Shown here: one piece after another, positions 34,660 through 43,748 of the stretch | How positions within the stretch are numbered: the first letter of the stretch is position 1 | Layout of the letters: each line of letters begins with the position of its first letter | Origin: Roseburia sp. 499 | Lineage (GTDB): Bacteria; Bacillota; Clostridia; Lachnospirales; Lachnospiraceae | DNA length: 64,000 bases | NCBI RefSeq assembly: GCF_001940225.2 | Contig: NZ_CP135164.1 | Coordinates: forward strand, 1,116,001-1,180,000 | Reading direction: 5' to 3' | Position numbers and translations under genes: made by a program | Notes under the pieces: generated by a model | What the model was told of the DNA's origin: nothing | The model's database searches: none | Seen by the model: the letters and a program-made list of their open reading frames with translations, nothing else

Positions 34660-35421
34660 ATGAATAGTCTGAAAAATAATATGAAATGGAGCATAGTTTA
34701 TTGGTGTGGAACCATATTACAAATGGGACTGGTGTGTATTATAAAATTTCTTTTAGAAAAAAGCCATATACAATATCCGGTAGTTTTCAATTTTTTATTT
34801 TTACTTCTGGGTGGAACATCTTCCGCAATATGGGGAATTATTGTAGTTAAAAAATCGGGACAAGTAGGTAAATATATAGACATTCTAAAAGACTATTTTG
34901 GAATGAAGCAGCCAATGAGGCTGTATGGTATGATAGCGTTATTTTTGATGATACTATTCGGAGTGCAAATTGTTACAGGAAAAATAGTTGATGGAGTAAT
35001 GTGGTATACGTTTCCAATGCTTTTTGTTCAGGCGGTTGTGTTTGGGGGAATAGAAGAGGTAGGATGGAGATATACCTTTCAACCATTGGTAGAAAAAAGC
35101 CTTCCATTTGAAATTGCATCTATTATAACCTTTTTGTCTTGGGGAATTTGGCATTATATGTATTTTTATATCACAAATACAATTTCAGGGATTCAGCATG
35201 ATACATTTTTAATTGGATTATTAGGAAGTTGTTTCATTTTAGGTGCAATATATAGAGTGGGGCAAAGTTTGTGGTTATGTGTGTTGTATCACTGCCTATT
35301 AAATATGTTTTCTCAGACAATGGCAGCAAATGATTTAGTACCGACAATAGTATGTAATGTAGTATGTATTTTCCTTGCGATATTGGTAGTTAGGAAAAGG
35401 CGTGGTCGGAGGGAGAAGTAA
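34660..35421 (+). CDS. CPBP family intramembrane metalloprotease
   Basis: A 253-residue membrane protein with about seven helices and intact CPBP motifs EEVGWR, WGIWHYM and VLYHCLLN. It lies 18 bases after the TetR stop and 2 bases before the MATE gene, inside one operon. Target protein unknown. Confidence 0.85.
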   Translation: MNSLKNNMKWSIVYWCGTILQMGLVCIIKFLLEKSHIQYPVVFNFLFLLLGGTSSAIWGIIVVKKSGQVGKYIDILKDYFGMKQPMRLYGMIALFLMILFGVQIVTGKIVDGVMWYTFPMLFVQAVVFGGIEEVGWRYTFQPLVEKSLPFEIASIITFLSWGIWHYMYFYITNTISGIQHDTFLIGLLGSCFILGAIYRVGQSLWLCVLYHCLLNMFSQTMAANDLVPTIVCNVVCIFLAILVVRKRRGRREK

Positions 35422-35423
35422 CA

Positions 35424-36803
35424 ATGTTAAGGACAAAAGAAAAAAGAATCAACAAATATGAAATGGATATGTGCAGTGGTTCCATTTTAAAGAAAATGCT
35501 GCTATTTACATTACCGCTTATGTGTTCCAGTATACTGCAACTGTTGTTTAACGCAGCAGACATTATTGTGGTCGGAAACTTTGCCGGAGATAATGCTCTT
35601 GCAGCAGTAGGGTCAAATACAGCGTTAATCAATTTATTGACAAACTTTTTTCTTGGATTTTCTATTGGCGCGAATGTTTTAGTGGCACGTTTCTATGGAG
35701 CAAAGCAGGAAAAGGAATTAAAAGAGACAATACATACAGCGATGATGCTTAGTATATATAGCGGAATATTTTTGACTGCAGTGGGGTGTATTGGAGCAAA
35801 ACAGATTCTAATCTGGATGGAGACACCGGAGGATGTTTTACCTCTGGCAACGGTCTATCTTAGAATTTATTTCATAGGAATGACAGCTACGATGCTTTAT
35901 AATTTCGGTAGTGCTATTCTCCGCGCAGTAGGTGACACCAAGCGACCGCTATACTATCTGTCTTTTGCAGGAATGATCAATGTAGTGCTAAATCTTATTT
36001 TTGTGATTGTTTTTAAAATGTCAGTTGCAGGAGTAGGATTAGCAACTGTAATATCAGAATGTATCTCGGCTTTTCTGGTGGTAAGATGTATGAGAAAAAG
36101 TCAGGGAAGTATTCGGTTAGAATGGAAAAGTTTACGGATTTATCCGCAGAAGTTTTTTAAAATTTTACAGATTGGTTTACCGGCAAGTTTTCAGGGAATG
36201 TTGTTTTCCATATCCAATGTAATTATTCAGACATCCGTAAATTCTTTTGGAGCTGTTGTGGTTGCAGGGAATTCAGCGGCTGCAAATATTGAAGGATTTG
36301 TATATGTTTCCATGAATGCATTTCATCAGGCTGCAATATCCTTTACCAGCCAGAATATCGGAGCGGCAAAGTATGAACGAGTGAATAAAATATTATATAG
36401 AGCTGAAATGTGCGTTATAGTGGTTGGACTTGTTATGGGAAATCTTGCTGTATTCTTTGGATATCCGCTTCTAAGTATGTATACCTCCAGTCGAGTAGTA
36501 ATGGATGCGGGAATGAAACGGTTAGAAGTGATTTCAAGAACATATGCGTTATGTGGAATGATGGATGTTATGGTTGGTTCTTTAAGAGGACTCGGATATT
36601 CCGTTATGCCGATGCTGGTATCCTTAGTAGGGGCGTGTGGATTGAGACTATTATGGATTTTTACATTTTTCCAACAAGAGCCATTCCATACCACAACATC
36701 TTTGTATATGACTTATCCGGTAAGTTGGACGATTACTTTTTTGGCACATGTGATATGTTTTATTATTGTAAGAAGGAAATTAGCAAAAAAATGGGGAAAC
36801 TAA
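35424..36803 (+). CDS. MATE family multidrug efflux transporter
   Basis: A 459-residue protein with twelve membrane helices in two homologous halves. Typical MATE sequence includes NAADIIVVGNFAGDNALAAVG, GFSIGANVLVARFYGAKQ and IGLPASFQGMLFSISN. It exports cationic or aromatic compounds driven by an ion gradient. Last gene of the TetR-controlled operon; it converges with and overlaps the tautomerase gene by 4 bases. Confidence 0.92.
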   Translation: MLRTKEKRINKYEMDMCSGSILKKMLLFTLPLMCSSILQLLFNAADIIVVGNFAGDNALAAVGSNTALINLLTNFFLGFSIGANVLVARFYGAKQEKELKETIHTAMMLSIYSGIFLTAVGCIGAKQILIWMETPEDVLPLATVYLRIYFIGMTATMLYNFGSAILRAVGDTKRPLYYLSFAGMINVVLNLIFVIVFKMSVAGVGLATVISECISAFLVVRCMRKSQGSIRLEWKSLRIYPQKFFKILQIGLPASFQGMLFSISNVIIQTSVNSFGAVVVAGNSAAANIEGFVYVSMNAFHQAAISFTSQNIGAAKYERVNKILYRAEMCVIVVGLVMGNLAVFFGYPLLSMYTSSRVVMDAGMKRLEVISRTYALCGMMDVMVGSLRGLGYSVMPMLVSLVGACGLRLLWIFTFFQQEPFHTTTSLYMTYPVSWTITFLAHVICFIIVRRKLAKKWGN

Positions 36804-37144
36804 AAGTTTCCCCCGTTCCATCCCCAGTTTGTTACGGCTTCGTATTTGATATATACATGGTCAGCCGGAATATTTAAAACGTCTTTAAAAATCTTGCAAA
36901 TCTCAGCGGTTAATTCGGAAAATGCAGATTTATTTTCACTACCAAATACTTTTACTTCTATAAAAGCAGTCGGTGTATCGTTTTCACCACGGAAATAAAG
37001 ATGATAATTCTGTTCAAAACCAGTCATAAGCCAGCTTTCACTTTTTCCCGGAATGATAGAAATTGCCTGGCCCAGACGTTTCACCAGTTCTGCCTCCTGT
37101 TCAGGAGAAATACTTACACTTACTTTAGAATCAATAAATGGCAT
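36800..37144 (-). CDS. MIF/tautomerase-like protein
   Basis: 114 residues. Pro2 after the initiator Met is the catalytic base of this superfamily. The family pattern continues with SISPEQEAELVKRLGQAIS, PTAFIEVKVFG and NIPADHVYIKYEAVTNWGWNG. It resembles macrophage migration inhibitory factor-type phenylpyruvate tautomerases. GGAGG precedes the start at 37144. Physiological substrate unknown. Confidence 0.85.
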   Translation of the reverse strand: MPFIDSKVSVSISPEQEAELVKRLGQAISIIPGKSESWLMTGFEQNYHLYFRGENDTPTAFIEVKVFGSENKSAFSELTAEICKIFKDVLNIPADHVYIKYEAVTNWGWNGGNF

Positions 37145-37267
37145 AAAATAGCCCTCCTTTTTTGTTTATTTTAATTATAAATTTAGTATACCAGAATATT
37201 TTATGCGGGAACAGGGAAATTTATCTTGTGTGAGAAAAATAATGGAAGAGATGAAAGGAGATTTCCC

Positions 37268-37453
37268 ATGAATCAGTTATCAGACAAGGAATTGTCCGCA
37301 TTAAATGATTTGCTTTCCGAGGAAGAACTTTTGATTAAGAAGTTTCAGATGTTGGCAGAGCATAGCAGTGATGCGGAAGTAAAATCAAAGTTTACCGAGA
37401 TTTCAAATGAACACAAGGAACATTTTCGTTCCCTGTACTCTCAATTAGGTTAG
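37268..37453 (+). CDS. Small coat-associated helical protein
   Basis: 61 residues from the ATG at 37268 (AAAGGAG about 10 bases upstream). Entirely helical with a heptad-like pattern (DKELSALNDLLSEEELLIKK; DAEVKSKFTEISNEHKEHF) resembling half of a ferritin-like/CotF bundle. It is 11 bases upstream of the CotF-like gene, so the pair probably works in the spore coat. Confidence 0.65.
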   Translation: MNQLSDKELSALNDLLSEEELLIKKFQMLAEHSSDAEVKSKFTEISNEHKEHFRSLYSQLG

Positions 37454-37464
37454 GAGGAAGAAAA

Positions 37465-37737
37465 ATGCAGCAGCCATTATATTCAGAAAAAGAAGTGTTA
37501 GCGGATGCGTTGACAGCAGAAAAAGCAGCAACCAATAATTACAATACCTTTTCCAATGAGTGTGTCCATGAAAGTGTGCGAAATGCTATTTTAGACTGTC
37601 TGGAAAAGGAACATGATATTCAGCAGGAAGTATTCAATATGATGCATGACCGGGGATTCTATCCGACTCCGACTGCTGATAACCAGAAAGTAGAAGAAGC
37701 AAAACAGAAATATCAGCAGTGTATGCAGAGTTTTTAG
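37465..37737 (+). CDS. CotF-like spore coat protein
   Basis: 90 residues matching the small CotF family: YSEKEVLADALTAEKAATNN, EHDIQQEVFNMMHDRGFYPT and a C-terminal Lys/Gln-rich QKYQQ stretch. A structural protein of the spore coat, expected under mother-cell sigma factors; I see no clear sigma-A promoter. Supports a spore-forming host. Confidence 0.85.
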   Translation: MQQPLYSEKEVLADALTAEKAATNNYNTFSNECVHESVRNAILDCLEKEHDIQQEVFNMMHDRGFYPTPTADNQKVEEAKQKYQQCMQSF

Positions 37738-37795
37738 GAAAATTTGTGAAATAATTTCCCTAATTCTGAACTCAGTTTTTCCATTCATGCACTAG

Positions 37796-38030
37796 AGCCT
37801 GAATACAAAAAATCGGATTTTCATATGTGGAACACTTTGTGTTCTTCTTACAGCAGCATAAAAGAATGAATGGGTATGCTAGAAAGATGTCTGAGGACAG
37901 AGAAACACGTTCTTAAATGTGTATCTGTCCGAGTTCTTTTGGCATACCCTTATCGAACATTCTTGTTGCTGCTGTTTAGAAGAATTAGAAGTGTGGGTTC
38001 ATATGAAAATCCGATTTTTTGTATCAGGTT
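37796..38030. repeat. 235-bp long-hairpin palindromic element
   Basis: The outer arms 37796-37827 and 38000-38030 are nearly perfect reverse complements (about 30 bp; one extra A on the left, one terminal mismatch). The inner arms continue as an imperfect hairpin: CAGCAGCA/TGCTGCTG, GAATG/CATTC, GGGTATGC/GCATACCC, GGACAGA/TCTGTCC around the centre. Nothing codes here. It fits a MITE-like element or a long structured RNA between the cotF-like gene and the regulator promoter at 38055. Confidence 0.75.
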
Positions 38031-38054
38031 CTTTGCATAAGAAGGAAAAAAGTT

Positions 38055-38084
38055 TTGCAAACATCCCAGTGAATATGATATAAT
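38055..38084 (+). promoter_or_regulatory. Promoter of the dual-receiver/hybrid-kinase operon
   Basis: TTGCAA (38055-38060), an 18-base spacer, then TATAAT (38079-38084), 54 bases upstream of the ATG at 38139. Confidence 0.65.
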
Positions 38085-38138
38085 TTTTATGTATATTTAC
38101 AAACAATGCAAGATAAAGTATGACAAAGAGGAAAAAAT

Positions 38139-38888
38139 ATGGAAAATGTACGGCCAAATGTATTGATAGTGGATGATGACATACAGGCATTAGAGACTAT
38201 GAGTTTATATCTGGAAGATATGGCAGAGGTATTTACAGTAACAGGGGGAAGACAGGCGATAGAATTTGTACAACAACATCACATGGATGTTATTCTTCTG
38301 GATGTGGATATGCCAGGTATGAATGGATTTAAAACATTAGAACAGTTCCGAAATCTCAAGGAGTGTATTAATGTTCCGGTGGTATTGGTAACCGGAAAAA
38401 GAGATAAGTATACGGTGATGAATTCTGTTGTCATGGGTGTGGATGGTTATCTGGTAAAACCTGTCGATAAGGAAAGTTTGAGTCGAAAGGTGACGGAAGT
38501 TTTTGAAAAAAAGAGCAGTAAAGAAAATCAGAAGACGATATTGGCAATAGATGATGATATGTCATATTTAAAAATAATTGATAGCTATCTTCGTGATAAT
38601 TATAATGTGATTATGATAAATTCGGCTAAGTTGGCTCTGGATTATTTGATAAAGCATACCCCGGATTTGATTTTGTTAGATTATCAGATGCCTCTTTATA
38701 ATGGGGCGAATGTAATGAATATGATTCAACGAGACCCGGAAGGGGCACAGATTCCGGTTATTATTTTATCAGGTGTTATGGATATTGAGGTTTTAAAACA
38801 ATGCTTTCCGTGCAATCCGGCAGCATGTCTTGCAAAGCCGGTGAGTAAGGAGGTTTTAATAGAAACTATCGAAAATGCTCTAAAATAG
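38139..38888 (+). CDS. Response regulator with two receiver domains
   Basis: A 249-residue protein of two REC domains and no output domain. REC1 (residues 7-125): VDDD acidic pocket, LLDVDMPG phosphoacceptor Asp, KPVD Lys. REC2 (132-249): AIDDD, LLDYQMP, KPVS. Such proteins act as phosphate relays or sinks. It starts the operon with the hybrid kinase 17 bases downstream, its likely partner. Confidence 0.88.
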   Translation: MENVRPNVLIVDDDIQALETMSLYLEDMAEVFTVTGGRQAIEFVQQHHMDVILLDVDMPGMNGFKTLEQFRNLKECINVPVVLVTGKRDKYTVMNSVVMGVDGYLVKPVDKESLSRKVTEVFEKKSSKENQKTILAIDDDMSYLKIIDSYLRDNYNVIMINSAKLALDYLIKHTPDLILLDYQMPLYNGANVMNMIQRDPEGAQIPVIILSGVMDIEVLKQCFPCNPAACLAKPVSKEVLIETIENALK

Positions 38889-38905
38889 TAAGGGGGCAAT
38901 GGATA

Positions 38906-41785
38906 ATGAAATATTTTTTTGCATACACATTATTTGCTAGTTGTGTTATGGCATTTTATTTGGCTGTTCGTAACATATATCACAATGGATGTAAGTATTT
39001 GGAAAATCGCGTACAGTCTATATTTTGTGTTTCCAGTGCAGTTTGGAGTTTGGGGTTTTGGAGATTGATACTACAGACTGATTCGGAGATGGCACATCGC
39101 TGGAGGGCTGTGGGGATGATAGGCATGTTTGCCTATTTGATAACTGCGCAGATATTGGTATGTCATTTATCACGAATAAAAAAGTCTGTTTGTATTTTTA
39201 TGGAAGGCTTTTCTTTTTTAGGAATCATTATCTATTTTTTTATCATGCAAAGAGACCAGATTATTTATAAACTGGAAAAACAAGGAATGTCTTATTGTTT
39301 TAAGGCAGGAATTTGGAATAATATCTATACAGGATATACTGTGATTGTTGCTTTGAATCTTTTAGTGGTCATCATCTATATGATAAGATGTGCCAAGGAA
39401 AAACGGCTAAGAGTATTGGGAATCCGGCTTTTTATAGCAGAAATTGTTATTATTTTAGGAATGCTATTGGATACTATTTTTCCATTGGTTGGGATATTTG
39501 CGATTCCAGGCAGCACCATTGGACAATTTGCAGGTATGGTCATTATATACTGGGCAGTGGATTTTGTGAATCGTTCCAGAATTACAGTAACGAATATGTC
39601 AGAATTTATATATTATTCTATGACAATGCCTATTTTAGTGTATGATTCTAACAGGCAGATTCAGATTTTGAATGATGCGGCGTGTACTCTTTTTGAGGTG
39701 GATAGGGAGAATATGCCAAAGGTGCGGATGTCTAACTTATTTGAACTCAAGAATGATGAAGTATTCGAATTTGAAGGAAAAAGTAAGGATGTAGATACGG
39801 TATGTCATAATAACCAGTTATATTGTAGTCTTACCATAAATAAGATTTATGATGATTATGGAGATATGATTGGTTATATCATTTTTGTAACAGATTTGTC
39901 GGAACGTATGAAGTACATACAGGGCTTGGAGGAAGCAAGAAAAGAAGCGGAATATGCTAATCAGGCGAAAAGTACGTTTCTTGCAAATATGTCTCATGAG
40001 ATACGGACTCCGATGAATGCCATTATTGGATTTTCAGAACTAGTATTAAAAATGGATATCAGCCCTGAAGTGAGAGCACATGTGGAGGATATAAAATGGT
40101 CTTCACACAATCTTCTGGCTATTATCAATGATATTTTGGATATTTCTAAAATAGAGTCTGGAAAAATGGAATTGGTACTTGGAAAATATCATACTTCCGG
40201 GTTATTGAAGGATGTTTCACTGATTATTGCCACACAGGCTCAGGCAAAAGGACTGGCATTTCAGATGAAAGCAGACCCGGAAATACCAAACCGTTTGTAT
40301 GGCGATAAAATAAGGATTCGTGGTGTATTAATCAATATTTTGAATAATGCGGTAAAGTATACAAAAGAAGGAAGTGTTTCCTTTGAGGTATCCGTGTTAG
40401 AAAAAACAGATAAAAAGGTAAAACTGGAATTTAAAGTTTCTGATACCGGTGTGGGAATACGTCCGGAGGAACAGGAGCATTTGTTTAAGAGTTTTGAACA
40501 ACTGGATAGAAAAGTGCATTATGGGATAGAAGGTTCCGGACTTGGACTTGCCATCGCAAATGGCTATGTACAGTTGATGGGGGGAGAGATTAAAGTATCC
40601 AGTACATACGGGAAAGGTTCAGTATTTACCGTTATTTTAGAACAGGAAATTGTAGATGCATCACCAATGGATAATGATTATTCCCATGAAGAAGAAAAAC
40701 AGAATGGAAGTACTCTGGGAATCATGCAAATATCGGATGTGCAGGTTCTTGTAGTAGATGATAATTTTGTGAATCTACGGGTTGCGGACGGAATCATGAA
40801 GTCCTATGGTTTAACCGTAGATACGGCATCAAGTGGAATGGAGGCAGTAGAACTGTGTAAGAATAAGCAGTATCAGTTTGTTTTTATGGATCAAATGATG
40901 CCGGAGATGGACGGCGTAGAGGCAATGGAGGAAATTCGTAGCATAAGTCCTCATTATGCAAAGGGAGGAGAAGGTAAGATTATCGTACTTACTGCAGATG
41001 CTATTAGCGGGGCGCGAAAAGAACTGATGAAACAGGGATTTGACGAATATCTGGGAAAACCGATAAATTTGAAACAGATGGAACGTTTATTTGTGAAATT
41101 TTTACCAAAAGAAAAAATAACGATGCAACAACCAAAAGAAGTGGGAAAGGACAGGGAACAGAAGGAAGAAAAAGAAATAAATTATTTGAGAAGTATTCTT
41201 TCGGAAGTAGATATTCAAAAGGGAATTGAAAATTGTGGTGGAGAATTAGACGATTATCTTAAGGTGCTTAAGATTGCCTGGGATTATGGAGAAAAACAGC
41301 TAGAAGAACTTCAAAATCTGCAAAAACAGAAGAACTATGCGGATTACACCACGAAAGTACATTCTATGAAAAGTACAGCGATGAATATGGGAGCAGTGGG
41401 ACTTTCTAATATGGCAAAGGAGCAGGAAATGGCAGGTAAGCAAGGAAACTATTCTTACATAGATGCGCATATGGAACTGTTTTGCCAGGGATATCGGACG
41501 TTGTTAAAGAAAATAGGAGAGGTACTTAAGAATTATAATATGATTGAAGAAGTGTCTGAAACAGAGGAAATGTTGGAGGAAGATATGATTCTTCAGATTC
41601 TGGAAAATATAGAGAAATATGTAGATGACTTTGACTTTTCCAGAGTATTTCAAATTTTAGACGAAATAAAGAAATGTCAGATGCCGGAGAAATATCAGCA
41701 GGTGTTTGGACAGATTGGTGTATGGATGGATGAACTTGAAGTAGACAAAATCAAAGAATTGATAGAAAAAACGTTGGAGAAGTGA
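38906..41785 (+). CDS. Hybrid histidine kinase with REC and Hpt domains
   Basis: 959 residues. Seven or so N-terminal membrane helices (1-225), a PAS-like segment (about 235-335), HisKA with MSHEIRTP (His ~361), an HATPase with NILNNAVKYTKEG and GSGLGLAI, REC (about 610-735; MDQMMPEMDG Asp) and an Hpt domain (KVHSMKSTAMN, His ~818). All phosphorelay residues are present. Preceded by the dual-REC protein and followed 10 bases later by an alpha-amylase, with which it is probably co-transcribed. Confidence 0.9.
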   Translation: MKYFFAYTLFASCVMAFYLAVRNIYHNGCKYLENRVQSIFCVSSAVWSLGFWRLILQTDSEMAHRWRAVGMIGMFAYLITAQILVCHLSRIKKSVCIFMEGFSFLGIIIYFFIMQRDQIIYKLEKQGMSYCFKAGIWNNIYTGYTVIVALNLLVVIIYMIRCAKEKRLRVLGIRLFIAEIVIILGMLLDTIFPLVGIFAIPGSTIGQFAGMVIIYWAVDFVNRSRITVTNMSEFIYYSMTMPILVYDSNRQIQILNDAACTLFEVDRENMPKVRMSNLFELKNDEVFEFEGKSKDVDTVCHNNQLYCSLTINKIYDDYGDMIGYIIFVTDLSERMKYIQGLEEARKEAEYANQAKSTFLANMSHEIRTPMNAIIGFSELVLKMDISPEVRAHVEDIKWSSHNLLAIINDILDISKIESGKMELVLGKYHTSGLLKDVSLIIATQAQAKGLAFQMKADPEIPNRLYGDKIRIRGVLINILNNAVKYTKEGSVSFEVSVLEKTDKKVKLEFKVSDTGVGIRPEEQEHLFKSFEQLDRKVHYGIEGSGLGLAIANGYVQLMGGEIKVSSTYGKGSVFTVILEQEIVDASPMDNDYSHEEEKQNGSTLGIMQISDVQVLVVDDNFVNLRVADGIMKSYGLTVDTASSGMEAVELCKNKQYQFVFMDQMMPEMDGVEAMEEIRSISPHYAKGGEGKIIVLTADAISGARKELMKQGFDEYLGKPINLKQMERLFVKFLPKEKITMQQPKEVGKDREQKEEKEINYLRSILSEVDIQKGIENCGGELDDYLKVLKIAWDYGEKQLEELQNLQKQKNYADYTTKVHSMKSTAMNMGAVGLSNMAKEQEMAGKQGNYSYIDAHMELFCQGYRTLLKKIGEVLKNYNMIEEVSETEEMLEEDMILQILENIEKYVDDFDFSRVFQILDEIKKCQMPEKYQQVFGQIGVWMDELEVDKIKELIEKTLEK

Positions 41786-41795
41786 TGAAAGAACG

Positions 41796-43238
41796 ATGAA
41801 GAATGAAACTATAATACAGTATTTTGAATGGTATCTTCCGGAAGATACAGGACATTGGAAACGGTGTAAAGAAGCGGCTGCAGAGCTTGCAGAACAAGGA
41901 ATTACGTTTGCATGGTTGCCACCTGCATATAAAGGGCAGGCAGGAATTCATGATGTTGGATATGGAGTATATGATACTTATGATTTGGGAGAATTTGACC
42001 AGAAGGGGACTATTCCTACAAAATATGGAACAAAAGATGAATACATAGAGGCGATACAGGCATTGCAGAATCAGGGAATACAAGTGCTTGCTGATATAGT
42101 ATTGAATCATCGTATGGGAGCTGATGAACAGGAGCGGGTGATTGCTACAAAGGAAAACTGGGGAAATCGTTTTCAGGATATCAGTGGTGAGGAAGAGATA
42201 GAGGTATGGACAAAGTTTACATTTCCGGGAAGAGGGGGAAAATATTCTGATTTCCAGTGGAACTGGACGCATTTTGATGGAACAGATTGGGATGAGGAGC
42301 GCAAAGAAAAGGCGTTGTTCCGATTTAAGGGAAAATCATGGGAATCAGGCGTAGATGATGAAAATGGAAATTACGACTACCTAATGGGAGATGACCTTGA
42401 TATGGGAAATCCAGAGGTCATGGAAGAATTGGAACGTTGGGGCAAATGGTATCTGGATACTACAGGCGTCGATGGAATGCGGTTGGATGCGGTAAAACAT
42501 ATTAATTGTGAATTTTTTCATCAATGGCTTGGCAAAATGAGAGAATACAAGGGGAAGGACTTTTTTGCAGTAGGAGAATACTGGAGTCCGGATAATAGTA
42601 AACTTATCAAGTATCTCAATGAAACGGGAAAGTGTATGCAGTTGTTCGATGTGCCTTTGCACTTTAAGTTTTATGAAGCATCTCATGGAGGCGGTAACTT
42701 TGATATGCGTAGTTTGTTACAGAATACGCTGACGGAGGCAGATAGCTGGCATGCTGTTACCTTTGTGGATAATCATGATACCCAACCGGGACAAGCGTTG
42801 CAGTCTTTTGTAATGGACTGGTTCAAACCGTTGGCATATGGAATTATTTTATTACAGGAGGCAGGAATTCCATGTGTATTTTATGGAGATTATTATGGAA
42901 TTCCCCATGACAATATTCCGCCTGTACCGGAGCTAAAAACACTGCTACAATTGCGCAGAGATTATGCATATGGTCCACAGCATAGTTATTATGATCATCC
43001 AGATGTAGTTGGATTTACGAGAGAAGGAGTAGAAGAAAAAGAAAATTCCGGTTTGGCACTTTTAATATCAGATGGACCGGGCGGCAGTAAACAGATGTAT
43101 GTAGGAAAACACTTTGCAGGAAAGACATTTTATGATAAAATGAAAAAATGTCCGGAAAAAATTGTAATAGGTGAAGACGGATGTGGAACCTTCCGGGTGG
43201 AAGGTGGTTCTATTTCCGTTTGGATAGTAGAAGTGTAA
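41796..43238 (+). CDS. Cytoplasmic alpha-amylase (GH13)
   Basis: 480 residues, no signal peptide. GH13 conserved regions: LADIVLNHRMG (region I), GMRLDAVKH with the nucleophile Asp (~229), AVGEYWS with the general acid Glu (~259) and FVDNHDTQP with the transition-state Asp (~327). Length and lack of secretion match cytoplasmic GH13_5-type amylases that cut internal maltodextrin or glycogen. Its place behind a hybrid kinase could mean joint control of storage-sugar use. Confidence 0.92.
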   Translation: MKNETIIQYFEWYLPEDTGHWKRCKEAAAELAEQGITFAWLPPAYKGQAGIHDVGYGVYDTYDLGEFDQKGTIPTKYGTKDEYIEAIQALQNQGIQVLADIVLNHRMGADEQERVIATKENWGNRFQDISGEEEIEVWTKFTFPGRGGKYSDFQWNWTHFDGTDWDEERKEKALFRFKGKSWESGVDDENGNYDYLMGDDLDMGNPEVMEELERWGKWYLDTTGVDGMRLDAVKHINCEFFHQWLGKMREYKGKDFFAVGEYWSPDNSKLIKYLNETGKCMQLFDVPLHFKFYEASHGGGNFDMRSLLQNTLTEADSWHAVTFVDNHDTQPGQALQSFVMDWFKPLAYGIILLQEAGIPCVFYGDYYGIPHDNIPPVPELKTLLQLRRDYAYGPQHSYYDHPDVVGFTREGVEEKENSGLALLISDGPGGSKQMYVGKHFAGKTFYDKMKKCPEKIVIGEDGCGTFRVEGGSISVWIVEV

Positions 43239-43246
43239 AATACGAT

Positions 43247-43325
43247 AGGAGGCTTGTATATGAGAAGATATGTTATGGCTGCATAGCAATGGCTGATGCA
43301 GTTTAAAAGTTGTAGATAGCCATTG
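43247..43325 (+). promoter_or_regulatory. Mini-ORF/hairpin leader before the CD3324-like gene
   Basis: A strong AGGAGG (43247-43252) serves an 8-codon frame at 43260-43286. Its TAG stop directly abuts a hairpin, CAATGGCT (43287-43294) with AGCCATTG (43318-43325), followed by TTTTCT. The arrangement resembles a leader-peptide attenuator for the gene at 43358, and is matched by the leader at 44294-44373. Confidence 0.5.
43260..43286 (+). CDS. Possible 8-residue leader peptide (MRRYVMAA)
   Basis: AGGAGG lies 7 bases upstream of the ATG. The stop codon is contained in TGCATAGCAATGGCTG, which recurs with two changes at the second leader (44327-44342). Evidence for translation is the site and the paired occurrence only. 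Confidence 0.35.
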   Translation: MRRYVMAA

Positions 43326-43357
43326 TTTTCTAAAAAAATTATTTTTAGGAGGACAAT

Positions 43358-43648
43358 ATGGGCTATAAGCGAGCAGAGCAGATTCTGCCGGATGAAATTA
43401 TTGAATTGATACAGAATTATGTAGATGGTACATATATCTATATTCCGAAAAAGGAAAATACAAGGCGTGCATGGGGCGAAGGAACCACAATAAGGGCAGA
43501 ACTGTTGGAGCGAAACGAGCAAATTTATGCAGAATACCAACAGGGAAGTACCAAAAAGCGTCTGGCTGAAAAGTATTTTTTGTCGGAAAAAAGCATACAG
43601 CGTATTATACGCGAGAGAAAAAGAGAGCACGAGCAGATATCCGCTTAG
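43358..43648 (+). CDS. CD3324 family small HTH protein
   Basis: 96 residues. N-terminal ILPDEIIELIQNYVDGTYIY-type segment and a C-terminal helix-turn-helix (KKRLAEKYFLSEKSIQRIIRE) resembling Mor-type DNA-binding proteins; members are known as CD3324 family. TAGGAGG lies 7 bases upstream. Probably a DNA-binding regulator of unknown targets. Preceded by a mini-ORF leader. Confidence 0.8.
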   Translation: MGYKRAEQILPDEIIELIQNYVDGTYIYIPKKENTRRAWGEGTTIRAELLERNEQIYAEYQQGSTKKRLAEKYFLSEKSIQRIIRERKREHEQISA

Positions 43649-43686
43649 GGGTATCTGCTCAAACTTTTTTCTAAAAAAGTTTGAGG
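43631..43686 (+). terminator. Intrinsic terminator overlapping the CD3324-like stop
   Basis: GAGCAGATA / TATCTGCTC stem with a 12-base loop, followed by AAACTTTTTT. A second A/T-rich hairpin (AAACTTTTTT / AAAAAAGTTT) follows at once. Confidence 0.75.
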
Positions 43687-43748
43687 TAGTGGTAGAAAAG
43701 TAAAGATGATAAAATGAAAAAGGTAAAGGCATAATAGGAGTGAAAAAT

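Noticed and set aside
43130..43732. Minus-strand open frame of 200 codons across the amylase end and the CD3324-like gene
   Set aside because: It crosses two recognised plus-strand genes and a terminator, lacks a convincing ribosome site and shows no family pattern.
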